From contig NZ_JABXGD010000005.1 in assembly GCF_022627955.1 (NCBI RefSeq), positions 186,001 to 250,000 of the forward strand: a DNA stretch of 64,000 nucleotides. Direction: 5' to 3'. The DNA comes from Microbacterium sp. C5A9. Lineage in GTDB: Bacteria > Actinomycetota > Actinomycetes > Actinomycetales > Microbacteriaceae. Position 1 is the first letter of the stretch. Every line of letters starts with the position of its first letter. Positions 1 through 9,800 of this stretch are shown piece by piece. A program made the position numbers and the translations under genes. The notes below the pieces were generated by a model that worked only from the letters and a program-made list of their open reading frames with translations, did no database searches and was not told the DNA's origin.

Positions 1-1
1 C

Positions 2-3000
2 CTCGGGCTCGTCGCGACCCTGCCCGCGAACGTGTCGTACGTCTCGGGCGTGGTCAGCGGCACCGAGCTCGCGGCTCCGAAGATCTACGCTGCGGGCGAC
101 GTCCTCCCGAACCGCTCGCGCACGGCGGCCGATGCCTCCTGCGTCTCCCTCGGCCTCGTGAACGCTCCGGGACAGGCGCCGCTGTGCGCCGTGCCGGCCG
201 GACAGCAGGTGTGGGTCTGGTCGAACGTCAACGACCTGCCGCAGGGCGGCACCGTCGCGCCGACCATCACGGTCGCCCCCGACGACGACTACCCCGTGGG
301 CAGCAAGGTCGGCTTCTCGATCAAGGCCTACACGTCGAACGATCCGACCCGTCTCCCCACCTTCGACGGCTCGCCGAGCGTCTCGCGCACGACCACCCAC
401 ACGTCGGGTGCCGGAGCGGCCACTGACGACGTGCCCGTCCAGGCGCTGCGCATCGTCAAGGACGAGCCGAGCGCCGAGAGCGAGCTGCTGCGCGGTGTGC
501 ACACCACCGTCACCACGTACTCGCTCACAGTCGAGAACACGACCCGCGGTGCGACGAACGACGTGACCGTCACCGACTACCTGCCCGCAGGACTCGAGTA
601 CCTGGGTCTCGCCGAGGTCGGCGACAACAGCGCCGGCCGCGAGTACCCCGGCGCTCCGGCGATCACCGGCGGGGCGACGGTCGGCGAGACCGTCGACACG
701 GTGCAGCTCTCCGCATCCGACGCGGCCGCTCTCGGTCTGCCGGGCGCGGGCGTCTACACGAAGATCGTCTGGACGCTGACGCCGATGGGCGAGGGCGAGA
801 CCCGGGTCATCCGGTATCACGCGGCGGTGCCGCTGCTCGCGAACGCGCTGTGGCCCGAGGGCACCGCGCCCGACCCCGCCACCGGCGCCCAGGCAGCGAA
901 CCTCGACAACAACACCGGCGCGTCGACGCGTCACGGCGGCGAGTCCGAACCCGAGTCGGCGCAGGTCTTCCGCAACGTCGCGATGGTGGACGGGCAGTAC
1001 CAGGGCCCCGTGCTGAACGACGACCCGGCGCTCCGTGCCGCCCACGATGACGATGACGAGATCATCGAGGCCGTCGACGTGCGCGTGCTCAAGCGCGTCG
1101 ACACGGGCGGGCTCTTCTCGACCGGCTCGGTGGCCACCTACTCGGTCGACGTGAAGGTGAGCGAGTACGTCGATGCCAGCGATATCGTGCTGACCGACGT
1201 CATCCCCAACGGTCTCTGCCCCGCATTCCCCGGATCGCTCGACGGCGTGGACCTCATCATCGGATCCGAGGTCGTCTCGCAGGCGACGTGGAACGCGCAG
1301 GCGCCCGGCGATGCGTGCAACTACCCGACCACGGAGCCTGCGGCGGTGCTCTCGCCGCAGCTGCAGCTCGCCTCGATCACCTACGCCCCGGCTGACGGCA
1401 CGTTCACGGTCGTCTTCGATGTCGACCCCCTCGCGGCCGGCACGTCGTTCACCGCGCAGTACTCCGTGACGCAGCGCCCGAACTACACGGGCGCCGGCGG
1501 GGGCACGAGCTCGGGTGACAGCTTCGTCAACACGGTCTCCGTCACCGCGAAGACCGAACCGATCGCCGCGATCGCGAACGACCCGACCCTGCGCGACCGC
1601 GTGGGCGGCACTCGCTACGTCTTCGACGACTCCGCCGCCGTCATCGGCTCGGACCGGACGATCCTCGACAAGACCGTGCTCGAGCGCGGCACCACACCCG
1701 ACATGGAGCAGCCGGATGAGCTGCTGAAGCAGGCGACCAAGCCCTTCTCGCCGGGGGATGACGTCTGGTATCGCCTGTTCGTGGACTTCGCCGACGGCAT
1801 CGACAGCCGCAATCCGCTGCTCACCGACTACCTGCCCGAGGGCATCGAGGTGCAGGAGCTCCGCTACGCCTACACCGGCATCCCGGGGGTCGACGACGTG
1901 ATGGGCCCGGTGGCATACGGCACCGGCGACTTCCCGACCGCGTACATCCCGAACGTCGCGCCCAGCAGCACGTCGATGACATGGGAGCTCGGGGCGCGCA
2001 ACCGTGGCGCGAGCGGTGATCGCTTCATGCCCGAGGGCAGCACGCTCACCGTTTTCGTGCGTGGCACCGTGAAGGCGCAGTCCGCGTCTCAGGACGAGGT
2101 CGACAACCCCCTCAACCAGGCCAAGTACCAGCAGGTCAACGTCGACGGCGTGCTCGACTTCCAGCGATCGGATGCCGGAATCGACCTCGACTGGGGGTCG
2201 ACCCTCACGAAGGGCATCGTCGAGGTCAACGGTCGTGCGATCGCAGGCTCGTTCGGCGATCGCGACCAGAGCGAGCAGGTCGTGCAGGGCGATGAGGTCG
2301 AGTACCGCATCGACGTGAAGGCACCCCAGAACTCCACCACCGACTACGTCGTGTGGGATGTTCTGCCCGCAGGCGTGAAGAAGGCCGACGTGTCGGCGCC
2401 GCTCGCGGAGCTGCACCCGGCGGGAACCCGCCTGAGCGCGACGGATGCCGTCGCCACGATGTACGACGCGGGGGAGACCCTGCCCGACGGGATCACGCTG
2501 AACTCGGCCTTCGCGGGTCGCTCGGTGATCGTCTGGAAGATCGGCGCATCGATCGCCGGCTCCGTCGCGGCGACCGAGACGACGCCCGAGACCGTGAGCG
2601 GCTTCAGCCTCGGCTACACGGTCACGGTGCCCGACGGCACGGTCGCCGACGGCGGAGAAGCCGCGCAGCTGACCCAGAAGTACACCAACACCGCGGGCAT
2701 CGTCGACTACGCCGTCGAGAACGCGGGCGGCGGCACGACCACGGTCGTTCCGCAGCGTGACGGCGGGGGTCAGCAGCTGACCACCCGCACGCCGGCCGAC
2801 GGCGAGGTCTCGGCATCCGACGTCGACACCGTCGACATCGCCGAGGTGTACCTGCCCGACGTGGTGGTCGCGAAGAAGCTGATCTCGACCGAGGTGGCCC
2901 CGGCCAGCCCCGTCACTCCGGGCGCGACCGACCTCGGCGACGGCACCCGCAACTCCGCGACGCAGATCGTGCAGGGCGAGTACTCGACGTTCGAGTACGC

Positions 3001-6000
3001 CGTGACGATCCCCGCTCACACCACCGTGAAGGGTGCGGTGCTGTCGGACGACGGCCAGTTCGCCCTCTCGTCCGGACGCGTGACGTACCAGTACGTGCAG
3101 GACAGCGACAGGTACTTCGGTCCGGACGGCACCGAACTGGCGATCGGCACGACGTCGACCGACTTCCGCGTCTCGCAGACGCAGGGGGCGTCGCACGGTG
3201 TGCTCACCTTCCCCGACACCTACACGAACGACACGAACCAGGCGCAGCAGTTCCGCGTCCAGATCACGATGTGGGTGAAGGACCGGGACGTCTCGAACCC
3301 GAGTGTCGTGAACCTCGCCAACAACGCGCGCCTCACGAACACGGCGACGTTCTCGTTCCTCGACCCCAACGCCACCGGGGCAGCGCGTCTCACCAAGACC
3401 GCGTCCGCGAACGTGACGTTCGTCGAGCCGGTTCCCGCCCTGAAGAAGACCGCATCGTCGGCCCAGGTCGGCGCGAACGGCACGGTCGGCTTCACGCTGA
3501 CGGCCAGCAACACCTCGGGGCGCCCGGCGCTGTACGACGTCGTCGTGATCGACTGCGTGCCCAAGGAGCTCGTGGCGAGTGACCCGTTCGCATCCGTCGG
3601 CGAGGTCGAGATCCTCGACGAGTCGTGCTCGGCCACCAGCGCCGGCGTCATCACACGCGGCTCGGGCACCGGAAAGGTGATCGAGTGGACGATCCCGATG
3701 CTCCTGGGCACGGGCACGGCTCCGACCCTGACCTACACGGGAACTGTCGACCAGCAGGCCGGCGGCGCCGCGCAGTTCGTCAACCGGGCGACCCTCACCG
3801 GTCACACCCTGCCCACCGTCGTGGGCGATGACACCGACACGACCGACCGGCGCGGCACCTACACCGCGAACGCGAACGCCACCGTAAGGATGCCCGACGC
3901 GGTGATCCAGAAGTCCGTCAGCCCGGCATCCGCCGCGGTGGGTGACCTGGTGACCTACACGGTGACGACCACCTTGCCGGCCAACACGAACTTCTACGAC
4001 GTGACGCTCACCGACGTGCTGCCCGTCGGAGTCGAGTTCGTTCCCACGGGTACGCACTCGGAGTCGGTGCAGTGGGCCGGCGACACCCGCGTCCCGACCA
4101 TCGGCGCGCCGACCCTGGACGGGCGGACGCTGTCGTGGGCGATCTCGTCGAACGACATCCTCGCCTGGAATGCCGAGACCCCACGCAGCATCACGGTCAC
4201 GTATCAGGCGCGCCTCACCCCGGACGTGACGTCCGCGACACCGCAGAACGTCGCGCACTTCGCGTGGAGCAAGGTCGACGGATCCACCGTCGACGGTGAC
4301 CGCGTGACGCTCGACGACCCGGCAGACGTCACCGTCGTCGACCCGAAGATCACGGTCGCGAAGACGGTGCGGGCGACGGGCACGGCGCCGGACGCCTTCG
4401 CGTCGACGGCATCCGGCAACCCGGATCAGTCGTTCGCGTACCGCATCGAGGTGAAGAACACCGGAGCGGTTCCGGCATACGGCATCGTCGTGACCGACAC
4501 GGTTCCGGCCGGCATCAGCGTCGACACGACGCAGGAGGTCTTCGCGGGCACCACGGTCGACGACCGCGAAGCCCTGCTGGCAGGCAAGGGCGGCACCATC
4601 ACCTGGACGATCCCCGGCCCGCTGAGCAACGTGGACGGTTCGAACACCCAGCAGATCGTCTACTACGGCACGTTCTCGGACTCGAAGGGGATGTCGAAGG
4701 ATGCGGTTCTGACGAACGCCGTCGCGGTGAACGAGTACACGTCGTCGCCGAACGGCGGATGGACCTACGTCCCGGGTGACCGCACCCGCCCCTCCGGGAA
4801 GACCCCGGGCGGAGTGACGCTGACGCCGCAGGAGGCGGAGGCCGACATCGCCCCGCACTTCCCGCAGGTGGCGCTCGGAAAGAAGGCCACGGACGACGTT
4901 CCCGCCTTCATCGGCGAGTCCTTCTCGTGGACGCTGCAGGCGACGAACACCGGTGACGGGGCCGCGCAGACGGTGACCCTGACCGACACGCTGCCCGAGA
5001 ACTGGGCGTACGACCCGACCGTCCGGCCCGTTCTGGCCGTCGGCGGGCAGCCGGCCGCCGACCTCGGCGACCCGGTCCTCGGCGAGGACGGCGACCGTCA
5101 GACGGTCACCTGGGTGCTCGGCGAGAACACCGGCGACCCGCTGCTTCCGGGCACGATCGACGGGGCGACCGACACTCAGCGCACGCTGACCGTCAAGTTC
5201 TCCTCGAAGCCCGAGTTCGGCGCCACCATGACGGCGGGCGCCGGGCTCGAGTACTCGCACACCAACACGGTGAGCGGCGTGGCGACCGACACCGCCGGTG
5301 CCGAGGAGAACGCCGACGGACCCTACGTCGGCGACCCGGCCACGGCCGAGGCGCACATCGCCCGCGCTGACCTGAAGATCGTCAAGCAGGCGATCGGAGG
5401 CGACGCGGACGGTGCCTGGACCGCGGGTGAGAGCCTGCGCGAGGGCTACACGCAGCCGCAGTGGCGCATCACGGTCACCAACCAGGGACCGGATGCCGCG
5501 AACGGACCGTTCCGCATCGTCGACGAGGCAGAACTGCCCGACGGCGTGACCGTGGGCCAGTTCCGCGCGGAGTACTTCACCGACGCGGATGACGCCGACG
5601 GCGAGCCCCTCGCGGTCGGAGGTGCCGGCACGGAATCCGATCCGTTCGTCGTGGGAGGTTCGACCTTCACGCTGAACGCCGACGGCAGCGACCGTATCGT
5701 GCTGATCGCCGACGTCGACATCGACGAGTCGGCTGTCGGAGCAGCGACCAACACGGCCAGCGTCGCCGGTCGCACCTTCGAGCGCCCGGAGGACATCGCG
5801 AAGGACAACACCGCACAGGTGACCAAGCCCCTCGCGAGTGCTGCCGACCTGGTTCTGACCAAGGCCGTCACCACGACCGAGGTCGGCGCCGGTCGCCCGA
5901 TCACGTGGAGCATCTCGGTGCGCAACGACGGTCCGTCCGCGGCGTCGACCACGAGCTCGGAGCCGGAGCGCAGGGCTGCGGAGAACGTCACGCCGATCAC

Positions 6001-8935
6001 CGTCACCGACACCGTGCCCGCGGGCATCGGCGAGGTGCTGGATCCGTCTGCCGGTCTCACCGAGTGGACCGTCGCGGCCTCCGACGGCTGGCCCGCGAGT
6101 GCGGGTGACGTGATCACCTGGACCTACACGGGATCGCAGATGCCGGTGGGTGCCGCGCAGGAGCTGTTCCTCACGGGAACCGTCGATGCGGCGTGGACCG
6201 GTGGCGAGATCACCAACTCCGCCGTGGTCGACTCCCCGGTGACGGTCGATCCGACACCCGAGAACAACGAGGATGCGGTCACGGTCACCCCCGGTGACCA
6301 GACGAGCCTCGCGGTCACCAAGACGCGGGTCGTGCTCGACGGCGGCGAGTGGAAGGATGCCGCGCAGTTCGGCGGCGCCCTGCCCGAGGTCGTCGCAGGC
6401 GGCACCGCGAGCTATCGCGTGGTCGTGACGAACAACGGACCGGCGGATGCTCGTGAGGTGGTGGTCACCGATCAGGCCCCCGAGCTCCTGACGTATGTCG
6501 AGGTGACGGACGAGAGCGGAGAGTGGACACGCACGGCTGCCGCCGAGGGCGAGGCGGATGTCGCGGGCGATGACGTCTTCACGCTGGCGGGCACGTTGCC
6601 CGCGGCGATCGACGACAACACGCGATCGTTCATCGTGACCTACGCGCTGCCCGTCGAGCTGGAGCCGGGGACCGAGGTGCGCAACGTCGTCGTGGCGAGC
6701 GCCGAGAACTCGACCAACACTCCGGAAGACCTCGACACCACCGCATCCGATCGGGTCGCCGATCTCTCGATCGTCAAGCAGGCGATCGGCGAGGACGGCG
6801 CTCCGGTGGCCGACGGCGTCGTGCCGCAGGTGACGGCGGGAACGCAGACGCGATTCCTGCTCACGGTAACGAACAACGGTCCGAGCCTCTCGAGCGCGCC
6901 GATCGAGATCATCGATCAGCTGCCGGCCGGGCTCACGTACGTGTCGTCGACGGTCGATGTGGCCGGTGCCGGTGCGGTGGACGCCGCCCCCGCCGTGGGC
7001 GACGACGGGCGCGCGATCGCCTGGTCGGTGCTCGGCGCGGGTGATGTGCTCGCGGTCGGCGCGACCATCGTGATCGAGGTCACGGCGGATGTCGCTCCCG
7101 ACGTGCGGGCGCAGCGCCTGGTGAACGCGGCGGATGTCGCGGGCCCGGATGATGCCGATGCGCGTAACAACCACGCCGAGGCGGCCATCGACGTCGTGAC
7201 GCTCGCCGAGTTCACGATCACCAAGGTCGTCGCCGACGGTCCCTGGATCGCGGGCACCGAGGTCGCGTACACGCTGACGGTGCGCAACGACGGACCGTCG
7301 TTCGCCGACGCGCTCGTCACCGATGTGCTGCCCGCAGGGCTCACTCCGGTCTCGATCGAGGGAGAGGGATGGACGTGCGACACGGCTCAGAGCTGCCTCC
7401 GCGAGGCGCATCCCCTGGGCGACAGCGTGCTCACGGTCGTCGCGCGGGTCGATGCGAACGTGCCGACCGGCACGGCGCTGACGAACACGGCGACCGTCTC
7501 GTGGACCGACAGCCGCTCCACCGAGCCGCACCAGGTCAGTGACGATGCCGTGATCGACGTCACCACGAACGCCGACCTGCGCCTCATCAAGACGGCGATC
7601 GACGCCGACGGACAGGAGACGGCATCCGCTGTCGCCGGAGAGAGCGCTCGGTATCGCATCGAGGTCTCGAACCTCGGAACCAGCGATGCCGTCGGTTCGA
7701 TCACCGTCGCGGATCAGCTGCCCTCCGGTGTGCGCTTCGGCGCCCTCGTCGGAGAAGCCGCAGCGGCCTGGACCGCGAAGATCGACGGCGCCGACCCGCA
7801 GACGGTGACGTTCACGCTGGCCCCGGCCTCGACCGGCCTCGCCGCCGGCGGGAACGCCCCCGCGATCGAGTTCGACGTGCTCGTCGACGCATCGGTCGCG
7901 AACGGCGCGGTGCTCACCAACTCGGCCACCGTCGCATCGGGCACGCCCGACGCGAACCCCGAGAACGACACCGACACGGCCGACGTGACCGTCGCCCGCG
8001 AGGTCGACCTCTCGATCACGAAGAGCCACCTGGCGGATGCCGTGCGCATCGGCGACGTGCTGCCCTTCGCGATCACGGTGCGCAACGCCGGGCCCTCCGA
8101 GGCGACCGAGGTCGTCGTCACCGACACCGTGCCCGCGGGGCTCGAGGTCGTCACGGCCGTCGGAGACCAGGTGGGAGAGGGCTGGACGATCGAGTCGATC
8201 GCCCCGGTCGACTCCGCGGATGCCTCCGCGGGAACCCACGTCGTCGCGCGGTACGCCGACGCGGTCGCGCCGGGAGAGGTCACGAGCATCCTGGTCGTGG
8301 ACACGCGGGTGCTCGCCGGTGCCTACCCGGAGGTGGTCAACGTCGCCGACGTGACCGCCGCCGAGATCACCGCGGAACGCCCCGACCGCACGCCCGAGGA
8401 CAATCGGACCGACGACGTCGTGACCGTGCCCCCGATGGCGACCCTGGTCGTCGCCAAGAGCGCGGTCGGCACCTTCCAGGTGGGCGGTACCGGCGAGTTC
8501 GAGATCACCGTCCGCAACGACGGACCCACGGCAGACCCGGGGGCCATCACGGTCACCGACGCCCTGCCCGAGGGACTCACCTTCGTGTCGTCGCCTGATG
8601 ACGGCGTGCGGGTCGACGGTCAGGTCGTGACCTGGACGCTCGCCGACGGCCTCGCCGTCGACGAGGAGGTCACGCTCACGGTGCGCGTCAGCATCGGCGA
8701 GGCGGCATACCCGTCGGTGACCAACACGGTCGTCGTCGAGTCGCCCACCGAGCAGACCGACGACGCCGAGCTGAGCGCCGACGCGACCGCCACGGTCACG
8801 GCCGCCGACCCGCTCGCCACCACCGGTGGCGAGCTGAGCGGGGGGCTCGTCGTCATGGCGCTGCTGCTGATGCTCTCGGGCGGACTCTTCGCGACCTACC
8901 GTCGCCGAGGCCGTGAGGCAGTCGCCGCCGAGTGA
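2..8935 (+). CDS. Giant DUF11-repeat surface adhesin with LAXTG sorting signal (5' end outside window)
   Basis: The reading frame is open from the first bases and lacks a signal peptide, so the true start lies upstream; 2977 residues are visible. I count about 17 tandem units, each starting with a pattern like D-L-x-I-x-K, containing V-x-N-x-G-P and T-D-x-L-P-x-G-L, and ending in N-T-A-x-V. This is the DUF11/isopeptide-type beta-sandwich family that builds stalks on Gram-positive surfaces. The C-terminus has LATTG (visible residue 2938), a hydrophobic helix and an Arg-rich tail (YRRRGR), which is a sortase signal; LAXTG is the form used by class E sortases of Actinobacteria. Predicted location is covalent attachment to peptidoglycan as an adhesin or stalk. 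The ligand is unknown and no sortase gene lies in the window. A strong terminator follows. Confidence 0.9.
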   Translation, partial: LGLVATLPANVSYVSGVVSGTELAAPKIYAAGDVLPNRSRTAADASCVSLGLVNAPGQAPLCAVPAGQQVWVWSNVNDLPQGGTVAPTITVAPDDDYPVGSKVGFSIKAYTSNDPTRLPTFDGSPSVSRTTTHTSGAGAATDDVPVQALRIVKDEPSAESELLRGVHTTVTTYSLTVENTTRGATNDVTVTDYLPAGLEYLGLAEVGDNSAGREYPGAPAITGGATVGETVDTVQLSASDAAALGLPGAGVYTKIVWTLTPMGEGETRVIRYHAAVPLLANALWPEGTAPDPATGAQAANLDNNTGASTRHGGESEPESAQVFRNVAMVDGQYQGPVLNDDPALRAAHDDDDEIIEAVDVRVLKRVDTGGLFSTGSVATYSVDVKVSEYVDASDIVLTDVIPNGLCPAFPGSLDGVDLIIGSEVVSQATWNAQAPGDACNYPTTEPAAVLSPQLQLASITYAPADGTFTVVFDVDPLAAGTSFTAQYSVTQRPNYTGAGGGTSSGDSFVNTVSVTAKTEPIAAIANDPTLRDRVGGTRYVFDDSAAVIGSDRTILDKTVLERGTTPDMEQPDELLKQATKPFSPGDDVWYRLFVDFADGIDSRNPLLTDYLPEGIEVQELRYAYTGIPGVDDVMGPVAYGTGDFPTAYIPNVAPSSTSMTWELGARNRGASGDRFMPEGSTLTVFVRGTVKAQSASQDEVDNPLNQAKYQQVNVDGVLDFQRSDAGIDLDWGSTLTKGIVEVNGRAIAGSFGDRDQSEQVVQGDEVEYRIDVKAPQNSTTDYVVWDVLPAGVKKADVSAPLAELHPAGTRLSATDAVATMYDAGETLPDGITLNSAFAGRSVIVWKIGASIAGSVAATETTPETVSGFSLGYTVTVPDGTVADGGEAAQLTQKYTNTAGIVDYAVENAGGGTTTVVPQRDGGGQQLTTRTPADGEVSASDVDTVDIAEVYLPDVVVAKKLISTEVAPASPVTPGATDLGDGTRNSATQIVQGEYSTFEYAVTIPAHTTVKGAVLSDDGQFALSSGRVTYQYVQDSDRYFGPDGTELAIGTTSTDFRVSQTQGASHGVLTFPDTYTNDTNQAQQFRVQITMWVKDRDVSNPSVVNLANNARLTNTATFSFLDPNATGAARLTKTASANVTFVEPVPALKKTASSAQVGANGTVGFTLTASNTSGRPALYDVVVIDCVPKELVASDPFASVGEVEILDESCSATSAGVITRGSGTGKVIEWTIPMLLGTGTAPTLTYTGTVDQQAGGAAQFVNRATLTGHTLPTVVGDDTDTTDRRGTYTANANATVRMPDAVIQKSVSPASAAVGDLVTYTVTTTLPANTNFYDVTLTDVLPVGVEFVPTGTHSESVQWAGDTRVPTIGAPTLDGRTLSWAISSNDILAWNAETPRSITVTYQARLTPDVTSATPQNVAHFAWSKVDGSTVDGDRVTLDDPADVTVVDPKITVAKTVRATGTAPDAFASTASGNPDQSFAYRIEVKNTGAVPAYGIVVTDTVPAGISVDTTQEVFAGTTVDDREALLAGKGGTITWTIPGPLSNVDGSNTQQIVYYGTFSDSKGMSKDAVLTNAVAVNEYTSSPNGGWTYVPGDRTRPSGKTPGGVTLTPQEAEADIAPHFPQVALGKKATDDVPAFIGESFSWTLQATNTGDGAAQTVTLTDTLPENWAYDPTVRPVLAVGGQPAADLGDPVLGEDGDRQTVTWVLGENTGDPLLPGTIDGATDTQRTLTVKFSSKPEFGATMTAGAGLEYSHTNTVSGVATDTAGAEENADGPYVGDPATAEAHIARADLKIVKQAIGGDADGAWTAGESLREGYTQPQWRITVTNQGPDAANGPFRIVDEAELPDGVTVGQFRAEYFTDADDADGEPLAVGGAGTESDPFVVGGSTFTLNADGSDRIVLIADVDIDESAVGAATNTASVAGRTFERPEDIAKDNTAQVTKPLASAADLVLTKAVTTTEVGAGRPITWSISVRNDGPSAASTTSSEPERRAAENVTPITVTDTVPAGIGEVLDPSAGLTEWTVAASDGWPASAGDVITWTYTGSQMPVGAAQELFLTGTVDAAWTGGEITNSAVVDSPVTVDPTPENNEDAVTVTPGDQTSLAVTKTRVVLDGGEWKDAAQFGGALPEVVAGGTASYRVVVTNNGPADAREVVVTDQAPELLTYVEVTDESGEWTRTAAAEGEADVAGDDVFTLAGTLPAAIDDNTRSFIVTYALPVELEPGTEVRNVVVASAENSTNTPEDLDTTASDRVADLSIVKQAIGEDGAPVADGVVPQVTAGTQTRFLLTVTNNGPSLSSAPIEIIDQLPAGLTYVSSTVDVAGAGAVDAAPAVGDDGRAIAWSVLGAGDVLAVGATIVIEVTADVAPDVRAQRLVNAADVAGPDDADARNNHAEAAIDVVTLAEFTITKVVADGPWIAGTEVAYTLTVRNDGPSFADALVTDVLPAGLTPVSIEGEGWTCDTAQSCLREAHPLGDSVLTVVARVDANVPTGTALTNTATVSWTDSRSTEPHQVSDDAVIDVTTNADLRLIKTAIDADGQETASAVAGESARYRIEVSNLGTSDAVGSITVADQLPSGVRFGALVGEAAAAWTAKIDGADPQTVTFTLAPASTGLAAGGNAPAIEFDVLVDASVANGAVLTNSATVASGTPDANPENDTDTADVTVAREVDLSITKSHLADAVRIGDVLPFAITVRNAGPSEATEVVVTDTVPAGLEVVTAVGDQVGEGWTIESIAPVDSADASAGTHVVARYADAVAPGEVTSILVVDTRVLAGAYPEVVNVADVTAAEITAERPDRTPEDNRTDDVVTVPPMATLVVAKSAVGTFQVGGTGEFEITVRNDGPTADPGAITVTDALPEGLTFVSSPDDGVRVDGQVVTWTLADGLAVDEEVTLTVRVSIGEAAYPSVTNTVVVESPTEQTDDAELSADATATVTAADPLATTGGELSGGLVVMALLLMLSGGLFATYRRRGREAVAAE

Positions 8936-8940
8936 CGGAC

Positions 8941-8980
8941 GATCAGGGGCCCGGGGACGCGAGTTCCCGGGCCCCTGATC
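8941..8980 (+). terminator. Intrinsic-type terminator after the adhesin
   Basis: A perfect 15-bp stem (GATCAGGGGCCCGGG at 8941-8955 pairing with 8966-8980) closes a 10-nt loop and starts 5 nt after the adhesin stop codon. The U-tract is weak (TTCGCT), as is usual in high-GC Actinobacteria. Confidence 0.85.
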
Positions 8981-9023
8981 TTCGCTCTGGGCGTCTTCGC
9001 GGTGATCCGTGATCTGCGCTCGG

Positions 9024-9029
9024 TAGCAT
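9024..9029 (+). promoter_or_regulatory. Probable -10 element of the VanZ-family gene
   Basis: TAGCAT fits the actinobacterial TANNNT -10 consensus. The predicted transcription start near 9036 lies after the first in-frame ATG (9028), so translation must begin further down, at ATG 9091. Confidence 0.45.
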
Positions 9030-9090
9030 GGCTCGAGCTCGCACGCAGAGCCAGCCGTCGCCCGACCTCGGGCAGGAGAGGAACGCGACC

Positions 9091-9750
9091 ATGTCACAGA
9101 TCCACGTGGGTCCGCCGCCGCCCCGCAGCTACGCGCGGCTGTGGGTCTCGACTCTGCTGCTGATCGTGTACACCGGATTCGTGCTGGTCGTGACGATGTG
9201 GCCGCAGCCCGAGCAGCTCGAGTTCGGCAGCATCGCCTCCCGCGTGCTCCGTGCGCTGCACAACCTCGGCGTGCCCGAGTCGTTCGACTACAACGAGATC
9301 GAGTTCGTCGCCAACATCGGCATGTTCGTGCCGCTCGGATTCCTGCTCGGGCTCGCCCTCGCCCGCAAGGCCTGGTGGGTGGCGATCTTCCTGCTGCCGG
9401 CCTTCTCCGGAGCCATCGAGTTCACCCAGGGCATCGCTCTCGACGCGCGCGTCTCGACCGTGCTCGACGTTCTCGCCAACACCGTCGGCGGCTACATCGG
9501 CCTCCTGCTCGCCATGATCCTGCGTGCGATGATCCACGTCAGGGACCGCACCAAGATCGAGCGCGAACTGTGGGAGCGCCGCGCCGCGGCTGCCGAGCTG
9601 CAGCGTCAGAACGCGGCACGCGCCGCAGCCCGCGCTCCGCAGGGAGCACCCGCTTACGCGCGGGTCGACGAGCCCGACCCGGTGACGCGCGTGCTGGACG
9701 CCGACTTCTGGGAGACCGGCGATGCTCCGACGGTGAGGATCCCGGTCTGA
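9091..9750 (+). CDS. VanZ-family integral membrane protein
   Basis: The 219-residue product has about four membrane segments and typical VanZ features: an N-terminal helix followed by P-x-P, then FVANIGMFVPLGFLLG, then SGAIEFTQ and a final membrane stretch with DVLANTVGGYIG. The soluble C-terminal tail is Arg/Ala-rich and charged. VanZ-like proteins are linked to teicoplanin tolerance and, more broadly, to envelope processes of unknown chemistry. I place the start at ATG 9091 because AGGAGAGG lies about 8 nt upstream; the in-frame ATG at 9028 overlaps the likely -10 box. It lies between two surface-polymer genes, which suggests an envelope role. The exact activity cannot be read from sequence. 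Confidence 0.85.
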   Translation: MSQIHVGPPPPRSYARLWVSTLLLIVYTGFVLVVTMWPQPEQLEFGSIASRVLRALHNLGVPESFDYNEIEFVANIGMFVPLGFLLGLALARKAWWVAIFLLPAFSGAIEFTQGIALDARVSTVLDVLANTVGGYIGLLLAMILRAMIHVRDRTKIERELWERRAAAAELQRQNAARAAARAPQGAPAYARVDEPDPVTRVLDADFWETGDAPTVRIPV

Positions 9751-9787
9751 TGTGACCGGGGCGGCGGGCGGCGCGGAGCAACCCCCG

Positions 9788-9793
9788 TAGGAT
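9788..9793 (+). promoter_or_regulatory. -10 element of the glycoside hydrolase gene
   Basis: TAGGAT is followed by 7 nt and then ATG 9801, which is the spacing of a leaderless transcript. The same arrangement recurs before several other first genes in the window. Confidence 0.6.
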
Positions 9794-9800
9794 CGTAGGG